Origin: Fibrobacter sp. UWB5
Lineage (GTDB): Bacteria > Fibrobacterota > Fibrobacteria > Fibrobacterales > Fibrobacteraceae
Direction of reading: 5' to 3'
Length of the DNA: 64,000 bases
Assembly: GCF_002210295.1 (NCBI RefSeq)
Contig: NZ_MWQH01000006.1
Coordinates: 186,001 to 250,000, forward strand
Part shown: positions 7,848 through 16,079 of the stretch, one piece after another
Position numbering within the stretch: position 1 is the first letter of the stretch
Layout: each line of letters opens with the position of its first letter
Position numbers and translations under genes: made by a program
Notes under the pieces: generated by a model
Told to the model about the DNA's origin: nothing
The model's database searches: none
What the model saw: the letters and a program-made list of their open reading frames with translations, nothing else

Positions 7848-7920
7848 AGGGATGTGAGATGTGAAATGTGTGATTATTCATTTCACATTATTCACTTCAC
7901 ATTAGTCATTTCACATAAAC
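7848..7920. repeat. Inverted heptamer array (N4ATG units then CATN4 units)
   Basis: Three 7-base units ending in ATG (AGGGATG, TGAGATG, TGAAATG) are followed by a degenerate centre and then six 7-base units beginning with CA (CATTTCA, CATTATT and so on). The two halves are inverted relative to each other, so TGTGAAATG and CATTTCACA can pair. The array begins five bases after the rpiA stop and ends just before the terminator. Confidence 0.85.
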
Positions 7921-7921
7921 T

Positions 7922-7955
7922 AAAAAACCCCCCGGTAAGAACCGAGGGATTTTTT
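7922..7955. terminator. Bidirectional terminator between rpiA and the convergent gene
   Basis: An A6 run, a CCCCCCGGT/ACCGAGGGA stem with an AAGA loop, and a T6 run allow termination in both directions. This suits the convergent genes on either side. Confidence 0.9.
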
Positions 7956-7977
7956 AGCGTTATAAACGCGTGCTCAA

Positions 7978-8619
7978 TTAGTCTTCGTCGGCGAGTTCCG
8001 GAGCCTTCTTGATCACGTTGCGACGGCCATAGCGGACCTTGGACGGATCGAAGGTGGTTTCGACGGCTTCGACTGCGGGTTCAGCGGCAGGTGCTGCAGG
8101 GGCAGCGACCGGGGCTTCAACGGCAGGAGCGGCCGGAGTTTCAACCGGAATACGCGGAGCGAGCGGGCGGCGAGCTTCAGGAGCTGCGGCCGGAGCGGCT
8201 TCGACGGCAGGAGCTGCAGCTGCGGGAGCCTGGGCTTCGGCAGCTACGTTCTGAGCTTCAACGTTCTGTTCGCGGCGGCCTTCGCGGCGGTCGCGACGAT
8301 CGCGGCGGTTGCCACGGTCACGTTGTTCATTGCGGTCGCGAGCGGGCTGCTGCTGTTTGTCGGCAGAGCGATTGTCGCGATTTTCCTTAGCAGGACGGTC
8401 CTTGCCATTGTTGTTCTGGCGATTTTCCTTGCGTTCACCGCGCTGAGCCATTTCCTGTGCGCTGATCGGGCGACGGGAAGCCGGCTTCAAGTTCATGTCC
8501 GGGGTGAGCTTCTTGAAAATCGGGGTACGAAGCATGGTAAGGAGCTTGTTAACCTTCGAGAGGATAACGATGCACAGAATCACTGCAACGAGTGAAAGTG
8601 CGAGTGCGATGTATTCCAT
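7978..8619 (-). CDS. Membrane-anchored protein with Arg/Asp-rich and Ala/Pro-rich disordered tail
   Basis: I do not recognise a family. The 213-residue product has one N-terminal membrane helix (about residues 3-25, LALSLVAVILCIVILSKV) and a conserved-looking short segment LLTMLRTPIFKKLTPDM. A strongly charged region follows (about 60-110) with repeats of RDR, DRRDRREGRRE and Asn-rich blocks, then an Ala/Pro/Val/Glu linker (about 115-190) and a final motif FDPSKVRYGRRNVIKK. The charged stretch looks like the disordered RNA-binding arms of RNase E-type scaffolds, but that is only an analogy. The ATG is preferred to an upstream GTG because GAGG lies 8 bases before it. Confidence 0.75.
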   Translation of the reverse strand: MEYIALALSLVAVILCIVILSKVNKLLTMLRTPIFKKLTPDMNLKPASRRPISAQEMAQRGERKENRQNNNGKDRPAKENRDNRSADKQQQPARDRNEQRDRGNRRDRRDRREGRREQNVEAQNVAAEAQAPAAAAPAVEAAPAAAPEARRPLAPRIPVETPAAPAVEAPVAAPAAPAAEPAVEAVETTFDPSKVRYGRRNVIKKAPELADED

Positions 8620-8906
8620 TCGGGGCACCTCATAAGTAAGGGTTGACCGCAGGTGCAGGCTGGAAATAAACCCGCAGGCGGTGTGGCTGGTTCGTGTTTG
8701 TGTGTGCTTAAAGCCATCTTACTAGCGCCTCCTGAGAGGCTTGACGGCGATAAGGTTTCGGGCAAATTGGGCCAGCGAAACTATAAAGGGGCCACTGCCG
8801 CAGCAGAAGGCCATTGTGAGCCACGGGCGCAAATATAACAAAAGTGTTAAATGATTGGGGATTAACGGTTAAGAAATTTCCCCGAAACCGCTCTGCCGGT
8901 GGCGGT
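8620..8906. other. Spacer without a recognisable gene
   Basis: The only sites I can name are the GAGGTG ribosome binding site of the gene to the left and short GC-rich stretches around 8640-8690 that could fold. Short open frames on both strands lack ribosome binding sites and coding texture. Confidence 0.4.
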
Positions 8907-9131
8907 TTAAGGATGCATATCGAGCTTTTCCAGCGATTTTTTGACAGAATCGCCATAAGCGGTCAGAGAATCGAGATTTTTCTGCAACGAATCCACCTGC
9001 CCCTGGAGCACCGCATTTTCGCCTTTCAGGCGGTTCATCTCGGCCTCGGCCGCTTCGTCGGTACAAGCAGAAAGCGAAAAAACAGCCAAAAGGGCAAACA
9101 GGATTGCAGACAAAGTAATCTTTCGGTTCAT
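8907..9131 (-). CDS. Small coiled-coil lipoprotein (Lpp-like)
   Basis: The 74-residue product has a lipoprotein signal peptide ending FSLSAC. A single amphipathic helix follows, with heptads such as MNRLKGENAVLQGQVDSLQKNLDSL, and a short C-terminal tail. The size and layout resemble Braun lipoprotein and other small outer-membrane coiled-coil lipoproteins that brace the envelope. There is no terminal lysine for peptidoglycan attachment (it ends LDMHP), so a covalent Lpp role is not supported. The ATG chosen is the one 6 bases from a TATATT box; an in-frame upstream codon would place the promoter inside the gene. Confidence 0.8.
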   Translation of the reverse strand: MNRKITLSAILFALLAVFSLSACTDEAAEAEMNRLKGENAVLQGQVDSLQKNLDSLTAYGDSVKKSLEKLDMHP

Positions 9132-9137
9132 GCGTAG

Positions 9138-9180
9138 AATATAGAAAATAAAAAAGAGCAAAGCCAATATTTTCTATCTT
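9138..9180. promoter_or_regulatory. Divergent promoters of the mini-lipoprotein and the U32 peptidase
   Basis: TATATT on the minus strand (9143-9138) lies 6 bases from the lipoprotein ATG. TATCTT on the plus strand (9175-9180) lies 7 bases from the U32 ATG. Both fit leaderless starts, and the two start codons are only 56 bases apart. Confidence 0.6.
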
Positions 9181-9187
9181 TCGCCAC

Positions 9188-11752
9188 ATGAATTCAAGCG
9201 CACAGACATCGCCAGAACTCCTGCTGCCCGTAGGCACGCGCGAAATGCTCGAAGCCGCCGTCAACAACGGAGCCGACGCCGTGTATTTCGGAGTCCCCCA
9301 CTGGAACGCCCGAGGCCGCACCGAAGACTTTACCTTTGACGATGTCCGCGACATGATACGCTACGCCCGTATTCACGGGGTACGCACCTTCTTGGCCATG
9401 AATGTGCTCGTTTTTGAGCGCGAACTGCAAGAATTGCCTGAATTCCTCGAAAAAATCATTTCGCTTGAACCCGACGCCTTTATTATCCAAGATATCGGTC
9501 TTGCCCGCTTGATTCGCGCCATTTGTCCGAACCAGGAAATCCACGCCAGCACCCAGATGACGCTTGCCAGCGCCGAGGGAGTGAACCTGGTGAAATCCAT
9601 CGGATTCAACCGCGCCGTACTCGCCCGCGAACTTTCGGTCAAGGAAATTGCCGCCATCAAGGCCGCCACCGACCTCGAACTCGAAGTATTCATTCACGGG
9701 GCGCTTTGCGTGAGTTACTCGGGCCAGTGCCTGACCAGCGAAAACTTTGGCGGTCGCAGCGCAAACCGCGGCCAGTGTGCCCAAAGTTGCCGACTCCCCT
9801 ACCGCATCTTTGTAGACGGCAAGGAATACCGCGACACCGACGCCCAATACCTCTTTAGCACCCGCGACCTTTGCGCCCTCCCGAAACTCCCCGAACTTGA
9901 AGAAATCGGCGTAAATTCGCTCAAGGTGGAAGGCCGCCTCAAGAGCCCCGAATACGTAGCCGCCGTATCCCGCGCTTACCGCAAGGCATTGAACCGGATT
10001 CCGCTTGACGCCAAGGACATGGAGCCGCTCGAAGTGCTGTTCAGCCGCGGCCTCAACACCGGCTGGCTCGATGGCGATAACCACCAGGAGCTGGTGAACG
10101 GCACGTTCAGCAATCACCATGGTATGGTCCTCGGGCAAGTCGTGAAGGCAGACCGCGGGCAAGTCATTGTCGGTCTCGACAGCGCAATCTCCGACGCCGG
10201 CGAAAAAGCCTGCTACCCACAGCCAGGCGACGGCATTCTGTTTGAAAATGCGGCTCTCGGCGTGAGCATCGGCAGCCGCCTCTACGCCGCGCATGTCACG
10301 CATTTACCGCACGCAAAGCGCGGCGATCCCAAGCTCTTGAAGCTTGAATTCGGGCGAGAATTCGACACCCGCCAGATTGCGGTGGGCATGCAAGTTTATC
10401 GCAACGACTCGCCCGCACTTGAACGCGAGCTGCGCAAGACTTTTACGGACCGCGAACAACTCGTGCGCTTGCCGGTTCACATGACGCTTTCAGGAAAAAT
10501 CGGCGGCCCGCTCAAGCTTTCCGTTTACGACACGCCGAAAAACGCCGTCGAAGTCGAGGCCGATTTTACCCTCGAAGAAGCCCGAAACAAGGGCAACGAT
10601 GCCGACAAGGCTCTCCGAGAACTTGCCCAAAAGGAACTTTCGGCCTTAAGTTCGACCGCCTACCAGTTAAAGCACCTCGACATTCAGGTGGACCGCGGCG
10701 CGTTCATTCCCGGAAAGATTCTCCGCACGCTCCGTCAGGCCGCCATCGAAAAGCTCGACGAAAAGCGCACCGAATGGAAGGTTTTGAACCCGAGTGCAGA
10801 AGCCGGCAAAACCTTCTTGAACGAGACCCGCGTCAAGTTCAAGTCCGGCGCAGCGAGCAGCGGTACACCTGCCGCCAACGGCACCACGCACCCGATTATC
10901 AGTGTCCTTGTCCGCAATCCGGACCAAATCGCCGCCCTCGAAGGCCTCGCCATCGAAAACGTCATCATGGATTTCGACTGGGGCGTCAAATACGACACCC
11001 CGCTGGAACAAATCCGCGAGCTCGGCTTCAAGGCGGGCATGGCGACGCTTCGCATCCACAAGCCGGGCGAAAACCATTACCTCAAGAATATCCTGCGGCT
11101 TTGCCCGGACTTTGCCCTGGTGCGAAATCTGGGAGCGCTCTCGATTCTTAAAGAAAGCGGAATCCCGCTCACCGGCGACTACAGCCTGAACGCCGCCAAC
11201 AGCGCAAGCTACGACTGGCTCCTCTCGCAGGGGCTAACCACGCTCCACCCCTCCTGGGATTTAAACAGCACACAACTTTTCGACCTTCTCGAAAACATCG
11301 ACGGAGATCGCCTGGAACTCACACTGCACCAGTACATGCCCGCCTTCCATTCGGAATACTGCGCCTTCGCCCGCGCGCTTACCACGGGCCGCCGCTTCCC
11401 CGAATGCGACAAGATTTGCACCAAGCACAAGGTGGAAATCCTAGACCACAAGGGCGAACGCCATTTCTTGCAGAGCGACGCCGAATGCCGCAACACGCTC
11501 TTTGTGGGCAAGCCGCAGTCGGCCCTCAAACTGCTCCCCCGCCTACGCACCGCAGGCGTGAACCATTTCCGCCTCGAAATGCTCACCGAAGACGCCGAAA
11601 CCGTGCGCCGCAAGGTGCTCATTTACACGCAAGCCATCCAGGGCAAAATCTCTATCGAAGATGCCATCCGCGAAGCGGGCATTCAAGAAAAGTACGGCCT
11701 TTCCGAAGGCCAGCTCTTTAACGAAAGCACCTGGCAAGACCGCAAGAAATAA
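9188..11752 (+). CDS. U32-family peptidase, RlhA-like with long C-terminal extension
   Basis: The 854-residue protein opens with the U32 domain: ELLLPVGTREMLEAAVNNGADAVYFG, then IQDIGLARLI and HASTQMTL. It continues with the Cys-containing signature GALCVSYSGQCLTSENFGGRSANRGQCAQSCRLPY shared by this family (about residues 170-205). A middle beta-barrel part (about 300-450) and a C-terminal region with CDKICTKHK follow. E. coli RlhA (YdcP), which hydroxylates C2501 of 23S rRNA, is the best-studied relative of this layout, and TrhP (YegQ) modifies tRNA wobble uridine. The protein is longer than RlhA (653), so an rRNA or tRNA modification role is likely but the target is open. The cysteines could bind an Fe-S cluster. 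Confidence 0.88.
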   Translation: MNSSAQTSPELLLPVGTREMLEAAVNNGADAVYFGVPHWNARGRTEDFTFDDVRDMIRYARIHGVRTFLAMNVLVFERELQELPEFLEKIISLEPDAFIIQDIGLARLIRAICPNQEIHASTQMTLASAEGVNLVKSIGFNRAVLARELSVKEIAAIKAATDLELEVFIHGALCVSYSGQCLTSENFGGRSANRGQCAQSCRLPYRIFVDGKEYRDTDAQYLFSTRDLCALPKLPELEEIGVNSLKVEGRLKSPEYVAAVSRAYRKALNRIPLDAKDMEPLEVLFSRGLNTGWLDGDNHQELVNGTFSNHHGMVLGQVVKADRGQVIVGLDSAISDAGEKACYPQPGDGILFENAALGVSIGSRLYAAHVTHLPHAKRGDPKLLKLEFGREFDTRQIAVGMQVYRNDSPALERELRKTFTDREQLVRLPVHMTLSGKIGGPLKLSVYDTPKNAVEVEADFTLEEARNKGNDADKALRELAQKELSALSSTAYQLKHLDIQVDRGAFIPGKILRTLRQAAIEKLDEKRTEWKVLNPSAEAGKTFLNETRVKFKSGAASSGTPAANGTTHPIISVLVRNPDQIAALEGLAIENVIMDFDWGVKYDTPLEQIRELGFKAGMATLRIHKPGENHYLKNILRLCPDFALVRNLGALSILKESGIPLTGDYSLNAANSASYDWLLSQGLTTLHPSWDLNSTQLFDLLENIDGDRLELTLHQYMPAFHSEYCAFARALTTGRRFPECDKICTKHKVEILDHKGERHFLQSDAECRNTLFVGKPQSALKLLPRLRTAGVNHFRLEMLTEDAETVRRKVLIYTQAIQGKISIEDAIREAGIQEKYGLSEGQLFNESTWQDRKK

Positions 11753-11907
11753 CGCTCTTGCGCTTTTGAAAGAAGCCCCGCCGCACCTAGAATTGGCGGA
11801 GCTTCCCAACTGAAAATTCGCCATCGGGTGGATAGCAAATCGCCGACATTCGCCGGCGAATCAAAAATAGTCTTCAAAACTTTAAAAAAGGAACTTTGTA
11901 CCGAATC

Positions 11908-11927
11908 TTGCAAACAACTGTTTGCAA
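11908..11927. repeat. Perfect 9-bp palindrome in the U32-rnhA spacer
   Basis: TTGCAAACA and TGTTTGCAA flank AC. A T7 run lies 9 bases further on the plus strand, so this may be a weak terminator for the U32 gene or a protein-binding site. The rest of the 11753-11973 spacer has small GC hairpins (CGCC/GGCG near 11780-11806) and no gene. Confidence 0.5.
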
Positions 11928-11973
11928 AATGCCTCTTTTTTTACAATCAGGAAACATTTAAAGCGGCGGATGC

Positions 11974-12558
11974 CTACTTTTTCTTGGCGCGGGCAATCGC
12001 TTCTTTGGCAAGCTTATCAACCAATTCGTTCCACTTGACGCCGGTATGGGCTTCTACCTTTTCGAAACTCACGCGATGCAAGTATGGCTGGGCTGCCGCC
12101 ACATAACGCTTGGCGATATTGCTCTTTGCCTGCCATTCACCTTTAGCCCAGCGGGCAATGCCTTCGTAATCATGGCAAATCGTACCCGTCTTGTCGTTGG
12201 AATCAAGCCAGCGCATGGCCTGGAAAGACGCCATGACTTCGCCGTCAATATTCCGGCTTTCCGCGTCAAAAGCGGTAATGCCAGAACCACGGGCGATTTC
12301 GACATCGTTTTCCGTTACCACGAATGCCCAGCCCGATTTCGGAAAATCCGGCGAAAAAGAACCATCTACAAACACGCGGATTCCATCGGGTACAGGAGCC
12401 TCCATTCCAGCGATCCAAGCCTCTGCTTCGGCACGCGAACCGAACGATTTAAAAAGCACGCCCTTCACACCATGGGTCAGTTTTTCGCACTCAGCCCACG
12501 TCATGACGATTTTGTTTTCGTTCGGGGACTTTATCGCATAGAATTTCTGTTTAGGCAT
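11974..12558 (-). CDS. rnhA: Ribonuclease HI with N-terminal viroplasmin domain
   Basis: The 194-residue enzyme joins a caulimovirus-viroplasmin-type RNA:DNA hybrid-binding domain (residues 1-50: KFYAIK, then GVKGVLFKSFGSRAEAEAWI) to an RNase H catalytic domain (about 58-190). The acidic catalytic residues are visible in VFVDGSFS, NIDGEVMAS, ICHDYEG and the C-terminal WNELVDKLAKEA. It removes RNA from RNA:DNA hybrids during replication and R-loop repair. It ends in a lysine-rich tail. The start codon is 6 bases from a TAATTT box without a ribosome binding site, and the gene diverges from the unknown gene at 12604. Confidence 0.93.
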   Translation of the reverse strand: MPKQKFYAIKSPNENKIVMTWAECEKLTHGVKGVLFKSFGSRAEAEAWIAGMEAPVPDGIRVFVDGSFSPDFPKSGWAFVVTENDVEIARGSGITAFDAESRNIDGEVMASFQAMRWLDSNDKTGTICHDYEGIARWAKGEWQAKSNIAKRYVAAAQPYLHRVSFEKVEAHTGVKWNELVDKLAKEAIARAKKK

Positions 12559-12564
12559 GGCCCA

Positions 12565-12584
12565 AAATTAGTATATTATACTAA
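12565..12584. promoter_or_regulatory. Palindromic divergent promoter region
   Basis: TTAGTATA and TATACTAA flank a single T at 12568-12584, a perfect 17-base palindrome exactly between rnhA and the 12604 gene. It contains -10-like boxes for both directions (TAATTT on the minus strand, TATATT on the plus strand). A dimeric regulator could control both genes from here, or the symmetry may simply come from two face-to-face -10 boxes. Confidence 0.5.
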
Positions 12585-12603
12585 AAAGTGTATTGGAGTT
12601 TAA

Positions 12604-13152
12604 GTGAAACCGTCACCGTATTTTGCAGATCGTTTACGTTATTTTTTCAAGCGTTTTTACAGCCCGGAAAAGCTGTACCGCTGGTTTTTGGAAGTAGCCG
12701 GAGATGACTCCGGAGAGTTCAATTTCCCGGCCGCGCTTCAAGGGAACCCCAAGACCGTCGTGTTCCTTACACGTGACATCGACAAATCGACTGCATTTAT
12801 AAAGGGAATGCCCGAAGCATTCTTCAAGAACGCACTCCTTTGCGCTCCCGATACAATGCAGGTCATGATTTCGGCCAAGCACGCCAAAGCGATCTACTAT
12901 ACCGAGCTTGAATGCCGTTACGGTGAGCCGGCCTTTGAAGAACTGCAATACAAAATCAAGGATTTTGGCCCGCAGGTTTGCATTTACCTGGGCGAAGCCT
13001 TCTGGCCCACGCTTTACCTTGCCAAAAAGTGCGGAGCAAACTGCCGCATCGGGTTTACGGACGAACATTGCTATCCGTTCCTGAACATATGCTTGAAACC
13101 CAACAAAATGAGCGAAGCTGCCCTGATTAGCCAGTACTACGGGGTCAAGTAA
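12604..13152 (+). CDS. Conserved-looking protein of unknown function, possibly a glycosyltransferase-9 fragment fold
   Basis: I do not recognise the family. The start is GTG, with TTGGAG seven bases upstream. The 182-residue product has a basic, aromatic N-terminus (YFADRLRYFFKRFYSPEKLYRWFLE) and then alternating strand-helix units (KTVVFLTRDIDKSTAFI, ALLCAPDTMQVMI, VCIYLGEAFWPTLYLAKKCGANCRIGF). That alternation is the texture of the N-terminal Rossmann half of heptosyltransferases, but the catalytic half is absent. The stop overlaps the next start (TAATG), so its function is probably tied to that PHP enzyme. Confidence 0.7.
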   Translation: MKPSPYFADRLRYFFKRFYSPEKLYRWFLEVAGDDSGEFNFPAALQGNPKTVVFLTRDIDKSTAFIKGMPEAFFKNALLCAPDTMQVMISAKHAKAIYYTELECRYGEPAFEELQYKIKDFGPQVCIYLGEAFWPTLYLAKKCGANCRIGFTDEHCYPFLNICLKPNKMSEAALISQYYGVK

Positions 13153-14024
13153 TGCAAAAGGGGTATCCCACAATCATCACAGAGAATGGCGGGTATGCGG
13201 ACCTCCACATGCACACCAAGCTTTCGGATGGTAACCTTTCGGTCGAAGAACTGCTCGTGCTCTGCAAACGCAAGGGCCTCCGTTGCATTTCGATTACCGA
13301 CCACGACAACCTGGATAGCTACAACCTCGCCGCCGAACCCGCCAAGGAAATCGGGCTTGAACTCATTCCCGGCATCGAAATTTCGGCCGTGTGGCAAGGC
13401 AAGGACATCCACATCCTGGGATATTTCTGCGACCCTACGAACCTCGCCCTGAACATGGAACTGCAGGATTTCGCAAAGCAGCGAGTCACCCGCGCAAAAG
13501 CCATCATCAAAAAGCTGAACGCGCTGGGCATCGACATCACCTACGAAAAGGTTGCCACCTACTGCAAGGGCAAGGTTATCGGCCGCCCGCATATCGCCAT
13601 GTCCATGGTCGACGAAGAATACATTTCGAACTTCTCCGAAGCATTCACCAAATATTTAGGTGACGGCTGCGTAGCCTTTGTCGAAAAGAAGGGCCTGAAC
13701 CCGCAGCAGACCATCAAGCTTATCGAAAATGCCGGCGGAATCGCCGTCCTCGCCCACCCCTACAAGTCGGGGCTTTCCGACGAGTTCATCGAGAACATGG
13801 TGGAATGGGGCGTACAAGGGATCGAAGTCTACAGCCCCGCCCAGAAGGGAGCTGTCGGCCGCAAGTACAAGGAAATGGCCCAAAAGTTCGGCCTCGTGGG
13901 CACCGGCGGTTCGGACTTCCATACCGAAGCGGGCGCCTACCCGCCCAACTGCATGAAAATGCCCTACTCCGTCGTGAACGCCCTGCGCGAACGCCGTGAA
14001 AAACTGAGAGCGGAATGGTACTAA
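13152..14024 (+). CDS. PHP-domain phosphoesterase, TrpH/RNase AM-like
   Basis: The 290-residue enzyme has the polymerase-and-histidinol-phosphatase metal site: DLHMHTKLSDG (about residues 17-27), ITDHDN (about 48-53), PGIEIS and GKDIHILGY, then IGRPHIAM, LAHPYK and the C-terminal GGSDFH. This pattern matches E. coli YciV/TrpH (RNase AM), which degrades RNA and short oligonucleotides 5' to 3' and trims rRNA 5' ends. Substrate assignment by homology is reasonable but not certain, because related PHP proteins hydrolyse 3',5'-bisphosphates. It is translationally coupled to the preceding gene. Confidence 0.88.
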   Translation: MQKGYPTIITENGGYADLHMHTKLSDGNLSVEELLVLCKRKGLRCISITDHDNLDSYNLAAEPAKEIGLELIPGIEISAVWQGKDIHILGYFCDPTNLALNMELQDFAKQRVTRAKAIIKKLNALGIDITYEKVATYCKGKVIGRPHIAMSMVDEEYISNFSEAFTKYLGDGCVAFVEKKGLNPQQTIKLIENAGGIAVLAHPYKSGLSDEFIENMVEWGVQGIEVYSPAQKGAVGRKYKEMAQKFGLVGTGGSDFHTEAGAYPPNCMKMPYSVVNALRERREKLRAEWY

Positions 14025-14043
14025 CTTGCCTAGTTTGAATTTT

Positions 14044-16047
14044 ATGAGAATCTTAGCCCTACTGCTTGTTTGCATAAGCGTATTGTTCGCTGAACCGCTA
14101 AAGCCAGACCAGTACGTAAAGCCATCTGCTCAAGATTCAATCTACAAGACCCCCTGGGGCATTGACCCCGCCCCCCGCGAAACCGACGCCGGCCGTTGGG
14201 TACTCCCGCTGCGCGGACTTATGCAGCGCACCTACGACATCTCTGGCCAGAAATCCGAATGGCTCCTAGGAACCTCGATTCTTGGCGCTCCGGAACTTGA
14301 TGCCGACTTTTTGGGCATGGGCTCGATCCAGACTCGCTACCCGAGCAAGCTCGCCGGCCTATTTACCACACGGCTAGGTTACGATGCTACGACTCTCGGG
14401 CTGAACGGTGAAAACGGAATTCTGACCGAAGAACGCAAGGGAGTCCCGGTCGACACACCCGTGACCGACCTCAACTGGGAACGCCCCGCCTTCGGCGGCA
14501 ACGCGCTGCGCCTCGACTTCCGCAGGCTCGTGACCGATTCCGTTTCGCTCGAATTCGGACTCGCCAGCCATTCCGATGTCGACTCCAAGGAATACAGCTA
14601 CCAGAACGTGACCCACTCGCCCTATTTTTCCATGGGCCGCGACTCCTCGCAGATTCCTTTTGGCGGGCGAAACATCGCCATGAACAGTATGCACATCCAG
14701 CCGATTCTCACCTGGAGATTCGGATTCGGTAAGGCATACGCCAAGTTGAACTACATAAACCTTCGTAACGCCGACAACACGAACCACAAGGTTCTGCTGG
14801 ATACTCTCGACAAGTCTATTCGAACCTTCCAGACCGACCCCTATGTCATCGAGACACATACCTTCGGTTACGGCGGAGGCGTTGAATTCTACCCCACCCG
14901 GAAGCTAACTCTTTCGACCGACTTCCAATACACCGAACACGATATCGAACTGGATTCGCTCGGACACATTTTCAAGAAAACGCACGAATACACAGACACC
15001 TTGGGCAGGCAACTCGTTGACTCGATCTTCTACGACACCGTGCGAACCATGAATTACCAATCGATGCTCGGAAACTTCGGCATCGCCTACCACACCATCT
15101 TCAATCCGGCTATCAAGTTCAAGTACGAATTCCTGAACACCGACAATACGGGTGCAAACGACACGACGCACACTTACTACCAAGACCGCGAAGTCGGCTA
15201 CCTGGAACTCAAGGACACCCTCTGGAACAAGCTCCTGTTCCGCACGCAAACAGGCTTACAGCGCAACAGCTCCGTACGCGATTCCGTCGATATAGCTCCG
15301 GCCTACTCCGCCGACGTACTCGCTTTTTTGCCGTACCACCTGCGTGCAAGCGCCGGCTGGCGACACGACAACAAATTCCCCGATGTAGGCCAGCTCAAGA
15401 TTGACGAAACAGGCCGTCTGGCATTCCACCGCAAGGACCTCAAGTACGAAGAACGCGACCGCTACACCTTGAATTTAGGCTACCAGCAGCGCGAAGTCTT
15501 TTACGGGCTCGGCCTCCGCTACGAAAACGTCGATAACCTCATTAAACCCCGCTGGGTCAAGCGCGGCTACGCCGACAGCACGAACTCGATTGACGAGGTT
15601 TACACCTGGACCAACATCGACAACGTGAACAGCCTCGACTGGATTTTACAGGTGGGCTTCAGACTCGGCAACTGGAAGTTCTACCTGGAACGCGGCGAAA
15701 CGCTCGACCGCAGCTTCAAGCTGATTGACACGCCGGAACTCTACTACAAGGGCTCCATTCACTGGCAGAACCGGTTCGTTTCGGATCGCCTGGGCGTGAG
15801 CGTACGCGTGGACTGGCAGTGGTTCGGCGAACGCTACGACTGTACGATTGGTGAACACGGCGGGCCCGAACTGGAACTCATGAAGAAGTACCTGGCGCTC
15901 GATTTTGAAGCCCGCATGCAGATTCTGACCTTCGAGCTCTACACCCGAATCGAAAACTTCAACCACAGCATTTACATGCCTGCTAGCGGCTACACGCCCG
16001 AGGGCCTCCGCTTCGCCTACGGCATCGTCTGGACATTCCGGAACTAG
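14044..16047 (+). CDS. Secreted outer-membrane beta-barrel-like protein
   Basis: The 667-residue product has a signal peptide (MRILALLLVCISVLFAEP) and no recognised enzymatic domain. The body is dominated by alternating polar/hydrophobic strands with many aromatic residues (LYNLGYQQREVFYGLGLRY-like stretches, FRLGNWKFYLERGETL) and frequent Asp/Asn-Thr turns. It ends with an aromatic-rich strand, FAYGIVWTFRN. These are the marks of an outer-membrane barrel with roughly 20 or more strands, though I cannot assign a family such as porin or TonB receptor and see no plug domain. The ATG at 14044 is used because the signal peptide begins there. It follows the PHP gene by 19 bases and may be co-transcribed. 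Confidence 0.75.
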   Translation: MRILALLLVCISVLFAEPLKPDQYVKPSAQDSIYKTPWGIDPAPRETDAGRWVLPLRGLMQRTYDISGQKSEWLLGTSILGAPELDADFLGMGSIQTRYPSKLAGLFTTRLGYDATTLGLNGENGILTEERKGVPVDTPVTDLNWERPAFGGNALRLDFRRLVTDSVSLEFGLASHSDVDSKEYSYQNVTHSPYFSMGRDSSQIPFGGRNIAMNSMHIQPILTWRFGFGKAYAKLNYINLRNADNTNHKVLLDTLDKSIRTFQTDPYVIETHTFGYGGGVEFYPTRKLTLSTDFQYTEHDIELDSLGHIFKKTHEYTDTLGRQLVDSIFYDTVRTMNYQSMLGNFGIAYHTIFNPAIKFKYEFLNTDNTGANDTTHTYYQDREVGYLELKDTLWNKLLFRTQTGLQRNSSVRDSVDIAPAYSADVLAFLPYHLRASAGWRHDNKFPDVGQLKIDETGRLAFHRKDLKYEERDRYTLNLGYQQREVFYGLGLRYENVDNLIKPRWVKRGYADSTNSIDEVYTWTNIDNVNSLDWILQVGFRLGNWKFYLERGETLDRSFKLIDTPELYYKGSIHWQNRFVSDRLGVSVRVDWQWFGERYDCTIGEHGGPELELMKKYLALDFEARMQILTFELYTRIENFNHSIYMPASGYTPEGLRFAYGIVWTFRN

Positions 16048-16051
16048 TCAT

Positions 16052-16068
16052 GCTGAGCTCGGCTCAGC
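16052..16068 (+). terminator. Hairpin after the barrel-like gene
   Basis: GCTGAGC and GCTCAGC form a perfect 7-bp stem with a TCG loop four bases past the stop codon. The following ATCAGCTTTATT is only a weak U-tract. It could also serve the convergent cyclotransferase gene. Confidence 0.55.
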
Positions 16069-16079
16069 ATCAGCTTTAT

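Noticed and set aside
7848-7920. CRISPR array
   Set aside because: The unit is 7 bases with no longer spacers, no cas gene is present, and the pattern is a simple tandem repeat.
8620-8906. Small gene in the spacer, on either strand
   Set aside because: Candidate frames of 60-80 codons have no ribosome binding site, signal or recognisable composition.
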